Positions 8,192 through 17,424 of a stretch of DNA of 64,000 nt are shown here, piece by piece; the stretch's first letter is position 1, and each line of letters starts with the position of its first letter. Source of the stretch: Clostridiales bacterium oral taxon 876 str. F0540 (GTDB taxonomy: Bacteria > Bacillota > Clostridia > Clostridiales > Clostridiaceae); contig KE993462.1 of assembly GCA_000466585.1 (NCBI GenBank), positions 135,358 through 199,357 of the forward strand, in the 5' to 3' direction. The notes beneath the pieces were generated by a model. That model did no database searches. It saw only the letters and a program-made list of their open reading frames with translations, and had not been told where the DNA came from. The translations under genes were made by a program, and so were the position numbers.

Positions 8192-9151
8192 ATGATTACA
8201 TTTTCTAAAGAGCAAGTTGTAGGAGAGGCACATAGTAAACTGATTTTAGTAGGAGAGCATGCTGTTGTTTATGGAAAGCCAGCTATTGCTATGCGGTTTC
8301 CTCTTAAGGCAAAAGCTATAATTCATAGAATTAATGGACCTACTATCCTTGAATCATCAGTTTATTCAGGACCGATTGACAGCTTGCCCGATAAGATGAA
8401 AGGAATATCAACTTGTATTAAGAAAACGCTGCAGTATTTAAATCATGATTGTGATGAGCTGTATATAAAAATTGATTCAGCGATTCCTTTAGGTCGTGGA
8501 CTGGGTTCTAGTGCTGCAGTGGCTATTGCAATTGTGAGAGCTTTAGCCTCTTTTTATGGAAAAGAGTTTACACAAAAAGAGTTGTTTTCACTTGTGCATG
8601 TAGCTGAGACCTACGCTCATGGTAATCCAAGCGGAATTGATATGGCTTCAGAATTAAGCGAGAGCCCAATATGGTTTCAAAAGGGAAAAGAAATAAGCAC
8701 TTTAAAGATGAAAGAAAATTTATACATAGTAGTTGGAGACACCGGAAGAGTAGGAGATACACGTACTGCGGTAGAAAACGTGAAAAAAAACTATGACTCA
8801 GACCCAGCGAAAATAGAAGGAGCTATAGAAGAAATAGAAAGAATAGCAATTGAAACTAAAGCCGCTCTTATTAATGGTGATATGTACCTTCTAGGAAATT
8901 TGCTTAACAGAAATCAGGAAGAACTTATGACAATGGGAGTTAGTGATGAAGGACTTAATAAATTAATTAAAGCTGCAAGGAATGCGGGGGCCCTAGGGGC
9001 AAAGCTTACAGGAGGTGGCCTGGGAGGGTGCATGATAGCCCTTGCACCGGATTTAAAAAAGGGCAAAACAATCTCAGAGGAGCTAATAAAAGCGGGAGCT
9101 GCACAAAGCTGGTGTTTTTCAACCGCTGAGGATATATTCTATCAGACATAA
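8192..9151 (+). CDS. mvk: Mevalonate kinase
   Basis: A GHMP-family kinase of 319 residues that phosphorylates mevalonate at C5 using ATP. The N-terminal LVGEHAVVYGKPAIA (19-33) is diagnostic for mevalonate kinase, the ATP-binding loop PLGRGLGSSAAV lies at 99-110, and the C-terminal GHMP motif is LTGGGLGGCMIAL. RBS GAAAGGACG. It is the second gene of the operon, and only 20 bp separate it from the mvaD start. No HMG-CoA reductase is present in the window to supply its substrate, which matters for the salvage hypothesis. Confidence 0.95.
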   Translation: MITFSKEQVVGEAHSKLILVGEHAVVYGKPAIAMRFPLKAKAIIHRINGPTILESSVYSGPIDSLPDKMKGISTCIKKTLQYLNHDCDELYIKIDSAIPLGRGLGSSAAVAIAIVRALASFYGKEFTQKELFSLVHVAETYAHGNPSGIDMASELSESPIWFQKGKEISTLKMKENLYIVVGDTGRVGDTRTAVENVKKNYDSDPAKIEGAIEEIERIAIETKAALINGDMYLLGNLLNRNQEELMTMGVSDEGLNKLIKAARNAGALGAKLTGGGLGGCMIALAPDLKKGKTISEELIKAGAAQSWCFSTAEDIFYQT

Positions 9152-9171
9152 GTATGGAAGGAATTAATAAT

Positions 9172-10146
9172 ATGAAAGCTTCAGCAAGAGCAAACACAAA
9201 TATTGCGCTTATTAAATATTGGGGAAAGCGTGACGATAAATTATTCTTACCAATGAACAGTAGTTTGTCTATAACGCTAGACAGTTTTTATACTGAAACA
9301 ACTGTGGAATTTAAGGAGGAGCTTAATAAAGATATATTTACCCTTAATAGCAGCCCTGTAGACGAAGCAGAATCTAATAAGGTTTTTAAGTTTCTTGATA
9401 AGATAAGACAATTGTCACATACCAAAATGTATGCGGTGGTAAGTTCTCAAAATATGGTTCCTACCGCGGCCGGATTTGCATCTTCTGCTTCAGGTTTTGC
9501 TGCCTTAGCAGCTGCAGCAGCAAAAGCACTCAGTTTAAATATAGGTGAGAAGGAAATATCCATATTGGCGCGCCAAGGCTCCGGGTCTGCCTGTCGATCT
9601 ATCTATGGGGGATATGTAGAGTGGTATAAGGGTGAGATGGAAGACGGAGCTGATTCCCATGCGAACCAGCTTTTGACTGAGAAGGATTGGGATATCTGCA
9701 TACTTTCTGTTCTTGTAGAGTCTAAGCAAAAGAAGATATCCAGCAGAGAAGGCATGAAACGTACTGTAGAAACGTCACCCTTTTATTTAGGATGGCTCAA
9801 TACCGTAGAAAAAGACTTGGAAAAGGCAAAGGCAGCTATCAGAAATAAAGATTTTCAAAGCCTTGGTGAAGTCACAGAGGCAAATACTTTAAAGATGCAT
9901 GCTACAATGCTTGGAGCTGAGCCTCCGGTATTGTATTGGCAAAGTGGAACTATGGAAGTAATAAATCACGTTCAAGCTCTTAGATTATCTGGGATCAAAG
10001 CTTATTTTACAATAGATGCAGGTCCGAATGTAAAGGTGCTATGTCTTCCTGAAGATGAAACTATAGTTAAGGATGAATTAATAAAACTTCCATCGGTAAA
10101 GCAGATTATAACTTGTCATCCAGGACCAGGAATTAGATATCTGTAA
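9172..10146 (+). CDS. mvaD: Diphosphomevalonate decarboxylase
   Basis: A GHMP-superfamily enzyme of 324 residues that converts mevalonate 5-diphosphate to IPP with ATP. The protein opens with MKASARANTNIALIKYWGKR, the classic MvaD N-terminus, and continues with NSSLSITLD, the Ser-rich loop GFASSASGFAALA and SGSACRSIYGG. The near C-terminal TIDAGPNVKVL contains the catalytic Asp. ATG 9172 is chosen over ATG 9154 because GAAGGA lies between them at RBS distance from 9172 and because the family begins at MKA. Third gene of the operon; a 108-bp gap follows. Confidence 0.95.
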   Translation: MKASARANTNIALIKYWGKRDDKLFLPMNSSLSITLDSFYTETTVEFKEELNKDIFTLNSSPVDEAESNKVFKFLDKIRQLSHTKMYAVVSSQNMVPTAAGFASSASGFAALAAAAAKALSLNIGEKEISILARQGSGSACRSIYGGYVEWYKGEMEDGADSHANQLLTEKDWDICILSVLVESKQKKISSREGMKRTVETSPFYLGWLNTVEKDLEKAKAAIRNKDFQSLGEVTEANTLKMHATMLGAEPPVLYWQSGTMEVINHVQALRLSGIKAYFTIDAGPNVKVLCLPEDETIVKDELIKLPSVKQIITCHPGPGIRYL

Positions 10147-10254
10147 CAGTTATATACTTTATTAATAGTAAATAATTAGCTTAATGCTATTTAACATATA
10201 TAAATTGCAGCCGTTATATACATGAGGCAAAAATAGTTTAAAGGAGTTGATTTG

Positions 10255-10500
10255 ATGAACAATAAAAATAATGATTCAAAAAATAATATTGAGGTCTGGG
10301 AGGATCTTGTTAACATTAAAGATTTAATTATATCACTGGTTGTTTGCAGCATTACAACTATGGGAGCTTATTTTCTTGCGCCTAAACAGCCTCCTAAGCC
10401 TTTGTTATTTGGACTATCAGGTGCTATTTTAGGCTTTATTTTATGCAGTATTATAATAAAACCCAAAAGAGTGTTTATAGAAACTGATAAGGAGAATTAA
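10255..10500 (+). CDS. Small two-helix membrane protein, probable permease partner
   Basis: An 81-residue protein with a charged, Asn-rich cytoplasmic N-terminus and two hydrophobic helices (about 21-42 and 49-69) separated by PKQPPKP. Its family is not recognised by sequence. It ends one base before the ATG of the TctA-like permease, whose RBS (AAGGAG) lies inside this gene. The position and size recall the small TctB-type subunit of tripartite tricarboxylate transporters, though TctB usually has four helices. ATG 10255 is chosen with AAGGAG at 10241; TTG 10252 is in frame just before. Function is inferred only from coupling. Confidence 0.65.
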   Translation: MNNKNNDSKNNIEVWEDLVNIKDLIISLVVCSITTMGAYFLAPKQPPKPLLFGLSGAILGFILCSIIIKPKRVFIETDKEN

Positions 10501-10501
10501 T

Positions 10502-11860
10502 ATGGATATTGTTTTAATTTTGCAGATGATTTTCGCAGCAGTTATTGCTGCAGTTATGTATACAATAATTGGTGCAGCTCCAGGAGCAGATGAAACTGCC
10601 ACAATAGCACCTGTAACATTAGTACTTGTTTTATCAGGAGTAAAACCTGTTATTGTTCTCTCTTTCTTTATTTCTGCCATTGTCGCAAGCAAGCTAATTG
10701 ATGCCGTTCCTGTTTCCATAGCAGGTATTCCTGCAGGCGTTATGTCAACTCCAATGGTTGAACATGCTATGGTACTAAAGAAAAATGGCCTTACGGATAC
10801 AAGTATTAGGAAAATAGCTTCTGGTGCTATAATTGGTACCATTGTTTCTGTTCCGGTTAGCTTATTCCTAGCACGTGCCTTAGTACCTTTTTCCGCAGTT
10901 ATTAAACAGTATGGGGATCCGGTTTTCTTTATTGGTGCCATACTTTTAGCTTTAATGTCTAAAAACAAGTGGATATCTCTTGCAGCTATACTTCCATTTG
11001 CTCTGCTAATTCAGGGACTTAGATATTTATACTGGGGAATAGGGGTTGTACCAAAGGGAACTAATGTTTTTACATCTTTCTTCTTAGCTATCACTATAGG
11101 ACCGGTAATTTTAATATTGTTTGAACTTTTGAATAAAGAAAAAAGGGACAACATGAAGCGCTTTGATAAGAAGGAAATTCATTTAAAGAAGGTAGAGGAA
11201 ATTAAAAAGTTTCCTAATCCTTTTAAGATTCTTACTAAAAAAGAAGTTGGTTATAGCGCATTGGCTTCTTTGATAGGATCTGTTACATTTATACTAAGCC
11301 CTGTTGGTCTTACTACTTTCCTTGGAGAGCTTTTTTCAAGTCGTACGAAAGACCCAGTAGAAAAAGCTTCACTTGCGGTATCAACAATGGAAGCTTTGGC
11401 TCAGGCAACTTATTTTTCAGGAACCTTAATACCTCTTGTAGCTTTAGGAATTCCTCTATCACCGATGTCTATTGGTCCGGCAAATCCATTGTTTAATGCT
11501 CCTCCGGTATTTACTTTGCAGCACAATATGCATCATATATTAACAAACTCTGACTTTGTTTGGGCTACAGTAATAGGTGCAGCAGTTGCAGCAGGTATTA
11601 CTTATTTTATAACAGTTAAATACTCCAGGCAGATTTGTGCTTTTGTATTTAAAAGAATACCTCATGAAGCTTTGCTTGGTTTATTTTTCAGCTTAGTATT
11701 ATTACTAGCCTTTATGGATGCAGGATGGGTTAATATTGCAGGCGTTCTGCTGCTGGGTATTGTTGCAGGTACATTATATCGTCTAGGAGTAAATTATGGT
11801 GTACTGTTTATGATTTTATACTCTGCGCCATGGATTATTAAAACAATGGCTGGTCAATAA
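10502..11860 (+). CDS. TctA-like tripartite tricarboxylate transporter permease
   Basis: A 452-residue polytopic membrane protein with about ten to twelve helices. The N-terminal repeat contains IIGAAPGADETATIAPVT and VSIAGIPAGVMSTP, and a second repeat contains ALGIPLSPMSIGPANPLFNA. These Gly/Pro-rich loops characterise the TctA family large permease subunit, whose members carry citrate and other (hydroxy)carboxylates. Its position between mvaD and phosphomevalonate kinase is unusual and points to a carboxylate linked to the pathway, mevalonate being the simplest guess. No periplasmic TctC-type binding protein is encoded nearby. The overlap-like coupling to the upstream small membrane protein suggests the two form one unit. 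Confidence 0.8.
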   Translation: MDIVLILQMIFAAVIAAVMYTIIGAAPGADETATIAPVTLVLVLSGVKPVIVLSFFISAIVASKLIDAVPVSIAGIPAGVMSTPMVEHAMVLKKNGLTDTSIRKIASGAIIGTIVSVPVSLFLARALVPFSAVIKQYGDPVFFIGAILLALMSKNKWISLAAILPFALLIQGLRYLYWGIGVVPKGTNVFTSFFLAITIGPVILILFELLNKEKRDNMKRFDKKEIHLKKVEEIKKFPNPFKILTKKEVGYSALASLIGSVTFILSPVGLTTFLGELFSSRTKDPVEKASLAVSTMEALAQATYFSGTLIPLVALGIPLSPMSIGPANPLFNAPPVFTLQHNMHHILTNSDFVWATVIGAAVAAGITYFITVKYSRQICAFVFKRIPHEALLGLFFSLVLLLAFMDAGWVNIAGVLLLGIVAGTLYRLGVNYGVLFMILYSAPWIIKTMAGQ

Positions 11861-11900
11861 TAACAATACCAAATAGTTCTAACAGGAAGGATGAATAGCA

Positions 11901-13022
11901 ATGACTTACTTAAGCTATGGTGTGAAAGTACCAGGAAAACTTATGATTGCTGGAGAATATGCGGTGCTAGAGCCTAATCAAAAGGCTGTGGTAACAGCTA
12001 TAAACCGTTATGTAACAGCATATATAGAGCCATTCAGTGATAACTATATTTCCATTCCCCAAATGAAACTTGAAGATATAGCTTGGGAGATGAATGATAA
12101 AAGTGTACTGTTTAGTATATCAGATTCACGCTTAAGTTTTATTGGAAATGCTATTGATGCAGCACTTCAGTTTTTAAAAGAAAAATCGGTTTTGCTATCT
12201 CCTTTTAGGTTAGAGATTAAAAGTCAGCTGGATGATCCTATAACAGGAAAAAAATATGGACTCGGATCAAGTGCTGCAGTTGTTGTTTCGGTTGTTTCTG
12301 CCGTACTTTATTTACATAGCGACCAGATTGGAGTACCTAAGCTTGATGAAATATTTAAGCTTTCATCCATTGCACATGTAAAAACACAGAAAAGCGGATC
12401 TGGGGCAGATATTGCAGCTGCTGTTTATGGAGGCTGGCTTGAATATTCAGCTTTCAAGTCAGAGTGGTTATTGGGCCAGCTAGAGCAGGAAAAAAGACTC
12501 ACTGACATAATGGAAAGCTTGTGGCCTAATTTATCGGTCAGGCCATTGACCTCTCCAGCAAACCTTCAATTAGCAGTAGGATGGACGAAAGAATCAGCAG
12601 CAACAGTACCAATGATTCAAAAAGTGCATAAATTTAGACTCAGTGATACTGAAGCCTATAACGGTTTTTTAAAAGAAAGTCAGGATTCTGTATCAAACTT
12701 AATTAGAAGCTTTGAGACAAATAATTGTGACGAGGCTATTAATGCTCTTTCACAAAATCGCAGGACTCTTAGAAAATTAGGAGAAAATGCGGGTATAAGC
12801 ATTGAAACAAAAGAGCTTATAACCTTATGTGATATTGCTGAAAACTTCGGCAGCGGCAAGCCTTCAGGAGCTGGAGGAGGAGACTGCGGCATAGCTTTTA
12901 TAAAAGATAGAAGCAAGATTAAAAAGTTATACGAAGTTTGGCAGAAAGCTGGTATTGAACCATTGGATCTACAAATATCGAAAACTGGAGTTTCGGTAAT
13001 AAATAAGAGGCTAAGGGTTTAA
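11901..13022 (+). CDS. mvaK2: Phosphomevalonate kinase
   Basis: A GHMP kinase of 373 residues that makes mevalonate 5-diphosphate. Motifs are VPGKLMIAGEYAVLEP (10-25, typical of the bacterial enzyme), the ATP loop KKYGLGSSAAVVVS (117-130), KSGSGADIAAAVYGGWLEY and the C-terminal KPSGAGGGDCGIAF. RBS GGAAGGATG. It is the last gene of the operon and completes the set from mevalonate to IPP/DMAPP. It is separated from its functional partners mvk and mvaD by the permease pair and is followed by a strong terminator. Confidence 0.95.
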   Translation: MTYLSYGVKVPGKLMIAGEYAVLEPNQKAVVTAINRYVTAYIEPFSDNYISIPQMKLEDIAWEMNDKSVLFSISDSRLSFIGNAIDAALQFLKEKSVLLSPFRLEIKSQLDDPITGKKYGLGSSAAVVVSVVSAVLYLHSDQIGVPKLDEIFKLSSIAHVKTQKSGSGADIAAAVYGGWLEYSAFKSEWLLGQLEQEKRLTDIMESLWPNLSVRPLTSPANLQLAVGWTKESAATVPMIQKVHKFRLSDTEAYNGFLKESQDSVSNLIRSFETNNCDEAINALSQNRRTLRKLGENAGISIETKELITLCDIAENFGSGKPSGAGGGDCGIAFIKDRSKIKKLYEVWQKAGIEPLDLQISKTGVSVINKRLRV

Positions 13023-13036
13023 TAAGATAAATAATT

Positions 13037-13077
13037 AAAAGCTTTAGTGAGAAATTTATTCCCACTAAAGCTTTTTT
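13037..13077. terminator. Terminator after the mevalonate operon
   Basis: AAAAGCTTTAGTG pairs with CACTAAAGCTTTT, followed by T-rich sequence. It works in both directions and can also serve the convergent SGNH hydrolase gene. The stem is nearly the same as at 6909-6950. Confidence 0.8.
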
Positions 13078-13128
13078 CATTTATAAATATAGAATTGCAG
13101 AAAGTGCAAGATAAAATATTTAGCTGCA

Positions 13129-13851
13129 TCAAACTTCTGCATCCTTAAGCAAAAAATTATAGTTTGATTTTATATAATCTGTTAATTTATCTGCTATAAA
13201 TTTATGTCCTAGCCTATTTGGATGGATACCATCAGCACATAAATAGGAGGTATAATTATCTGTATTTAAAAATTCACTTCTTACATCAATTAAATTAGTT
13301 TGAGTTTCTTTAGCAAGCTTTATAATAACTGAGTTGTAGTTTTCGTGCCAGGAGTAAATTGTGTTAACGTTTCCGAGCCATTTAAGTATATTTTGGCTGT
13401 AATCCTTGCTCCTTTCAGATATCCACTTGTAATATTTATTTGGATCCAAAGGAGGAAGTGTCATTAAAACGGGAACAATATTCAATTCTTTTAAATTAAC
13501 TATTATTTTCTTTAAGGTTTCTTCAAATATGTTAAGTTCTGTATTAGGTTTATGTTCTTCAAAAGGATTTTCAGCAACTTCCTGCCAATTAAAATCGCAA
13601 TCATTTCCTCCAAATTCTATAACGACTATATCAGGTTTTTTCTTAGTCAAATCTTCATACAGCCTTTTCGAACCTTTCATTATGGTGCTTCCGAATTTGC
13701 CAGCATTATAAACTGCTCCCTTGAGCTTATTCTGAACTAAATTGCAAAAGCTGTCTTTTAATATAACATATTTGCCTTTTTCCTCATCATATACTACGCC
13801 TTTAGATATCGAGTCTCCAAGTAAAGTTATGGAATATTCATTTTCGTTCAT
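13129..13851 (-). CDS. SGNH/GDSL-family hydrolase
   Basis: A 240-residue protein with the SGNH esterase blocks: block I LLGDSISKG (nucleophile Ser), block III VVIEFGGNDCDF (Gly-Asn oxyanion residues) and block V CADGIHPNRLGH (catalytic Asp-x-x-His). No signal peptide, so it is likely an intracellular lipase/acyl-esterase-like enzyme of unknown substrate. ATG at 13851 is preferred to the upstream ATG at 13869 because AGGTGGGAAG precedes it. Stand-alone, convergent with the mevalonate operon and divergent from the MoxR gene. Confidence 0.85.
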   Translation of the reverse strand: MNENEYSITLLGDSISKGVVYDEEKGKYVILKDSFCNLVQNKLKGAVYNAGKFGSTIMKGSKRLYEDLTKKKPDIVVIEFGGNDCDFNWQEVAENPFEEHKPNTELNIFEETLKKIIVNLKELNIVPVLMTLPPLDPNKYYKWISERSKDYSQNILKWLGNVNTIYSWHENYNSVIIKLAKETQTNLIDVRSEFLNTDNYTSYLCADGIHPNRLGHKFIADKLTDYIKSNYNFLLKDAEV

Positions 13852-14051
13852 AAACTTCCCACCTTTCATAAATATAATATACTGTTATACAATCTTATTA
13901 TGTGAAGTAGTTTTTAAAACTATGTATAATTATATTATAATATTACAACAACAATATACATATTTCAAGAGTTTTTTCAAGAGGATTTTATAATTAAATA
14001 TAGAATATATATGTAAGTTAATGGCTTAGAAAGAAAAAGGAGACAAATAAA

Positions 14052-15014
14052 ATGGACATTAAGCAAATACAAGATTTAGGAATCAAAATAAAGAAAAATA
14101 TAAGTAAAGTAATCGTAGGAAAGGACGAAATAATTGAGCTAATAACTACAAGTGTTATTTCAGGGGGCAATATACTGCTTGAAGATGTGCCGGGAACAGG
14201 AAAGACTGTACTTGCGAAAACGCTTGCAAAGTCTATTGATGCAGAATTTAAAAGAGTTCAATTTACACCAGACCTGCTGCCATCAGATTTAACAGGCATA
14301 AATTTCTATAACCAAAAGTTAGGAGAGTTTGTACTAAGGAAAGGTCCTATATTTACTAATATATTGCTGGCAGACGAAATAAATAGAGCTACTCCAAGAA
14401 CTCAATCAAGTCTTCTTGAATGCATGGAAGAAAAACAAGTAACTATAGATGGAGAAACCTATAAATTAGGAGAATTATTTTTTATAATAGCTACTCAAAA
14501 TCCGGTAGAAATTCAAGGTACTTTTCCGCTTCCGGCGGCTCAGCTAGATAGATTTACTATGATGATTAATATGGGGTATCCAACTGTTGAGGAAGGAAAA
14601 AGAATTTTTAAAAGATTTATAGAACATAATCCATTAGGGGAGCTAAAGGAAGTATGTAGTCTTTCTGAAATCATAGATGCACAGAAAAGCTTTAGTAAAG
14701 TTTTTGTTCATGATGAACTTCAAGAATATATGCTTAATATATCAGACAGAACCCTAGATTATGATGGAATAATTTTAGGAGTAAGCCCAAGGGGAAGTCT
14801 TGCTCTTTTAAAGACCTGTCAGGCATATGCTGCGTTATTAGGAAGAGAATTTGTTACCCCTGAGGATGTAAAAAAGCTTTCACCTTATGTGTTAGGTCAT
14901 AGAATTATACTTAAAGACAGCCTCAGAATAAAGGGAGTCAAAGGGGCTGATATGATAGCTAAAATCCTAAATGAAATAGCTGTCCCTACAGAAGACTGGA
15001 AGGCTAAACTATGA
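14052..15014 (+). CDS. MoxR family AAA+ ATPase
   Basis: A 320-residue AAA+ protein of the MoxR branch (AAA_3), chaperone-like ATPases often coupled to DUF58 and VWA proteins. Walker A is VPGTGKTVLAKTLA, Walker B LLADEINRATPRTQSSLLE, sensor 1 FIIATQNPVE, and the arginine-finger region GTFPLPAAQLDRF. The C-terminal lid contains ILGVSPRGSLALLK. RBS AAAGGAGA. It overlaps the DUF58 gene by 4 bp (ATGA), so the two are translationally coupled. Confidence 0.93.
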   Translation: MDIKQIQDLGIKIKKNISKVIVGKDEIIELITTSVISGGNILLEDVPGTGKTVLAKTLAKSIDAEFKRVQFTPDLLPSDLTGINFYNQKLGEFVLRKGPIFTNILLADEINRATPRTQSSLLECMEEKQVTIDGETYKLGELFFIIATQNPVEIQGTFPLPAAQLDRFTMMINMGYPTVEEGKRIFKRFIEHNPLGELKEVCSLSEIIDAQKSFSKVFVHDELQEYMLNISDRTLDYDGIILGVSPRGSLALLKTCQAYAALLGREFVTPEDVKKLSPYVLGHRIILKDSLRIKGVKGADMIAKILNEIAVPTEDWKAKL

Positions 15015-16138
15015 GTATAGTTTATCTTTTGATAGTATTTTTAGTATTTTATTTTGTACAGTCACGCATCTATGAAAAATATTGGAACAATAATTTAGCT
15101 GCTGATATCAGGTTTAGCGATAAGGAAATCTTTGAAGGTGAAGAAACCTATATGATTACAACTATAAAAAATAATAAGTGGATTCCCATGAGATGGTTTT
15201 GTTTTCAATTTACCTTATCCAGATATATAGTCTTCGAAAAGGAAATAAAAGCTAGGTCTAAGGAAACTATGAAAAAGACTTTTTATACACTTCTATCCTA
15301 CGAAAAAATGACCAGACGTGAAAAAATCACTGTTCTTAAAAGAGGAATATATAGCATAAATGAAATTTTTATATCAAGCGGAGATTTATTTGGACGGTAT
15401 AAGTTTGTTGAAACGAGACAAAATGATGCCTGCCTTAGCGTTTATCCTAAAATCATAAATATCGCTGAGTTCAAAATATTTTTGAATAAGATGACTGGAG
15501 AGATAATTACAAGGAGACATGTTGTAGAAGATCCTTTTATTTTTAGAAATATAAGAGATTATACCCCTTTTGACAGCCAAAAGTTAATAAACTGGAAAGT
15601 ATCAGCAAAAAGTATGGAGTTAAAGGTTAATCAATTTGAAAGTACTGCTTCTAGTGAAGTACTTATATTATTAAATACTGATAAGTATAACTCCTGGGAT
15701 AAAGAAAGCCTTATAGAGGAAAGTGTTAGGCTTGCTGCAAGCACAGCCTGTGATTTTATTAATAATGGAATTCAGGTGAGATTGTTAGTAAATGGTTTCT
15801 ACAGGAATACAGAAGAGGAGGTAAGTATTGCTTCAAAAAGTGGAAACACACAAACGGAGATTATTCTTGAAAGCTTAGCAAAGCTTGATGCAAATAGAAC
15901 CTCACGACCTATGAGAGAAGTGATTGAGGAGGAAGTTAATAAAAATATAAGTGATTTAACCATAGTTCTGATTTCTTATTACTGTGCAGAAGAATTATAT
16001 GAAAAAGTTAGAGAAGTATTAGGTATGGGATCTCACATACAATGGATTTTACCTAAGATGAGAAGTGAAGAAGTTAAGCTCGAGCCTTTAGAAAATATAT
16101 ATTTTTGGGAAGTGAATGAAGATGAAAAAACAATATGA
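15011..16138 (+). CDS. DUF58 domain-containing protein
   Basis: A 375-residue protein. An N-terminal hydrophobic helix (about 4-17) anchors it to the membrane, followed by a beta-rich region. The DUF58 core contains the signature RNIRDYTPFDSQKLINWKVSAK at about residues 178-199 (only the REY-like D/W pattern is typical), followed by a VWA-like fold with SSEVLILLNTD. DUF58 proteins are encoded with MoxR ATPases and are thought to act in envelope protein maturation or stress. It overlaps the preceding gene by 4 bp and the next by about 20 bp. Confidence 0.88.
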   Translation: MSIVYLLIVFLVFYFVQSRIYEKYWNNNLAADIRFSDKEIFEGEETYMITTIKNNKWIPMRWFCFQFTLSRYIVFEKEIKARSKETMKKTFYTLLSYEKMTRREKITVLKRGIYSINEIFISSGDLFGRYKFVETRQNDACLSVYPKIINIAEFKIFLNKMTGEIITRRHVVEDPFIFRNIRDYTPFDSQKLINWKVSAKSMELKVNQFESTASSEVLILLNTDKYNSWDKESLIEESVRLAASTACDFINNGIQVRLLVNGFYRNTEEEVSIASKSGNTQTEIILESLAKLDANRTSRPMREVIEEEVNKNISDLTIVLISYYCAEELYEKVREVLGMGSHIQWILPKMRSEEVKLEPLENIYFWEVNEDEKTI

Positions 16139-17420
16139 AAAATTTATGTTTTCAGAGGACTTTCACAATGCAGGCTATGAGAAGAGATGGATTTTTGACC
16201 TTTTAGAAATGGTTATATCATTTTTATGTTCCTACTCTCTTTTTGCGTCTTTTATATTTATAGGAACTATAGATCAATCTAAAATTTACAGCGGGATTCC
16301 TATGCTGTTAACAGTAACTGCAATGTGCTTTGTAAAAAGGAAAATTAAAGACATATATAAATTTACTATAGCTGCAGTTTTTGCGGCAATTGTTACTATT
16401 GCATTAATCTATTCTTCAGAAACAGCTGCTTATTATATTCTATTTTTGTTAGGCTATTTAATATACTATATTAGAAAACACAGAAGTAATGAAACAGCTT
16501 TTTTCACAATAACTAAGCTTGTGATGATGAATATATTAATGGGATTCACTTACGGCTTTTCCTTATTATATAAAGCTCCTAAACTCCAAAAACTCTTATT
16601 AGTAATAAGCATACTCCACATATTATTAAGTTTGGTTTATTACTGTTTGTCTAGCAGTGAAAAAGTTCTTTATTGGGAAAGTTACGAAGATGAAAAATAC
16701 AGAAAAAATTTATCGCAAATAAATTTAATGCTTTTAGCGGTGCTTGTTTTACTTTTTGCCTTTGTAATAATATTTTCCTTTAAAATAGGAGTATTCAAAG
16801 AGCTTGATTATTTATATGGATATATTCTTAATTCAATAATAAAATTTCCTATGCCAAACAGGGATGCATCTGACACACAATATGCTAATGATATTTTAAA
16901 TCAAAGCAAATTATTAAATTTTGCTCAAGATAATCATTTAACAGGAGATAGCTATTCTATATTATGGTATATATTTATTATTATTTTAATTGCTGCAGGT
17001 ATATTTTTATTAATGCTGGCTGCTGTAGGGGTAATAATGGTGTCCATGATTATCATTCAAATAATATATAGAAACCTTTTTATCAAAAATGGGCCGGGGG
17101 AAAATAGGGAATTTATGACCACGAAGGAAATTGTAAATGAAAATTTGGAAAGAGTAAAAGGTTCTTTAAAAATAGTTAAGAAAACTCTTTACAAATCCAA
17201 TAAGGAAAGAATTAGAGGCATTTATGAAAGATTAATAATAAAATATATTAATAAAGGGTTGGTTATTGAAAAAAGTCATACTCCTTCAGAAATCGAGAGT
17301 AGTATTAAAACAAAATATAACGATGAATTTTCTAAGGCTACAGAACTTTATGAAAAAGCCCGATACAGTGATGAAGATATAAAAGATGAAGATGTAAATG
17401 CTTTGAGAAAAATGCTTTGA
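16116..17420 (+). CDS. Multi-pass membrane protein with DUF4129-like C-terminus
   Basis: A 434-residue protein with about eight predicted membrane helices in its N-terminal 320 residues and a soluble C-terminal tail. The tail (about 345-434) resembles DUF4129 (IYERLIIKYINKGL, then SHTPSEIE), the module normally at the C-terminus of the transglutaminase-like protein in MoxR/DUF58 loci. The transglutaminase core is missing here. Starts at ATG 16116 or 16122, inside the end of the DUF58 gene. Likely the membrane partner of the MoxR system; function unknown. Confidence 0.7.
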   Translation: MKMKKQYEKFMFSEDFHNAGYEKRWIFDLLEMVISFLCSYSLFASFIFIGTIDQSKIYSGIPMLLTVTAMCFVKRKIKDIYKFTIAAVFAAIVTIALIYSSETAAYYILFLLGYLIYYIRKHRSNETAFFTITKLVMMNILMGFTYGFSLLYKAPKLQKLLLVISILHILLSLVYYCLSSSEKVLYWESYEDEKYRKNLSQINLMLLAVLVLLFAFVIIFSFKIGVFKELDYLYGYILNSIIKFPMPNRDASDTQYANDILNQSKLLNFAQDNHLTGDSYSILWYIFIIILIAAGIFLLMLAAVGVIMVSMIIIQIIYRNLFIKNGPGENREFMTTKEIVNENLERVKGSLKIVKKTLYKSNKERIRGIYERLIIKYINKGLVIEKSHTPSEIESSIKTKYNDEFSKATELYEKARYSDEDIKDEDVNALRKML

Positions 17421-17424
17421 TTAA

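Noticed and set aside
9154..9171. ATG 9154 as start of mvaD
   Set aside because: The RBS GAAGGA lies after it, and the family N-terminus MKA begins at 9172.
10441..10968. A 175-codon minus-strand reading frame across the TctA-like permease gene
   Set aside because: It is antisense to a well-conserved permease coding frame, has no RBS, and has the low-complexity composition of a mirror frame.
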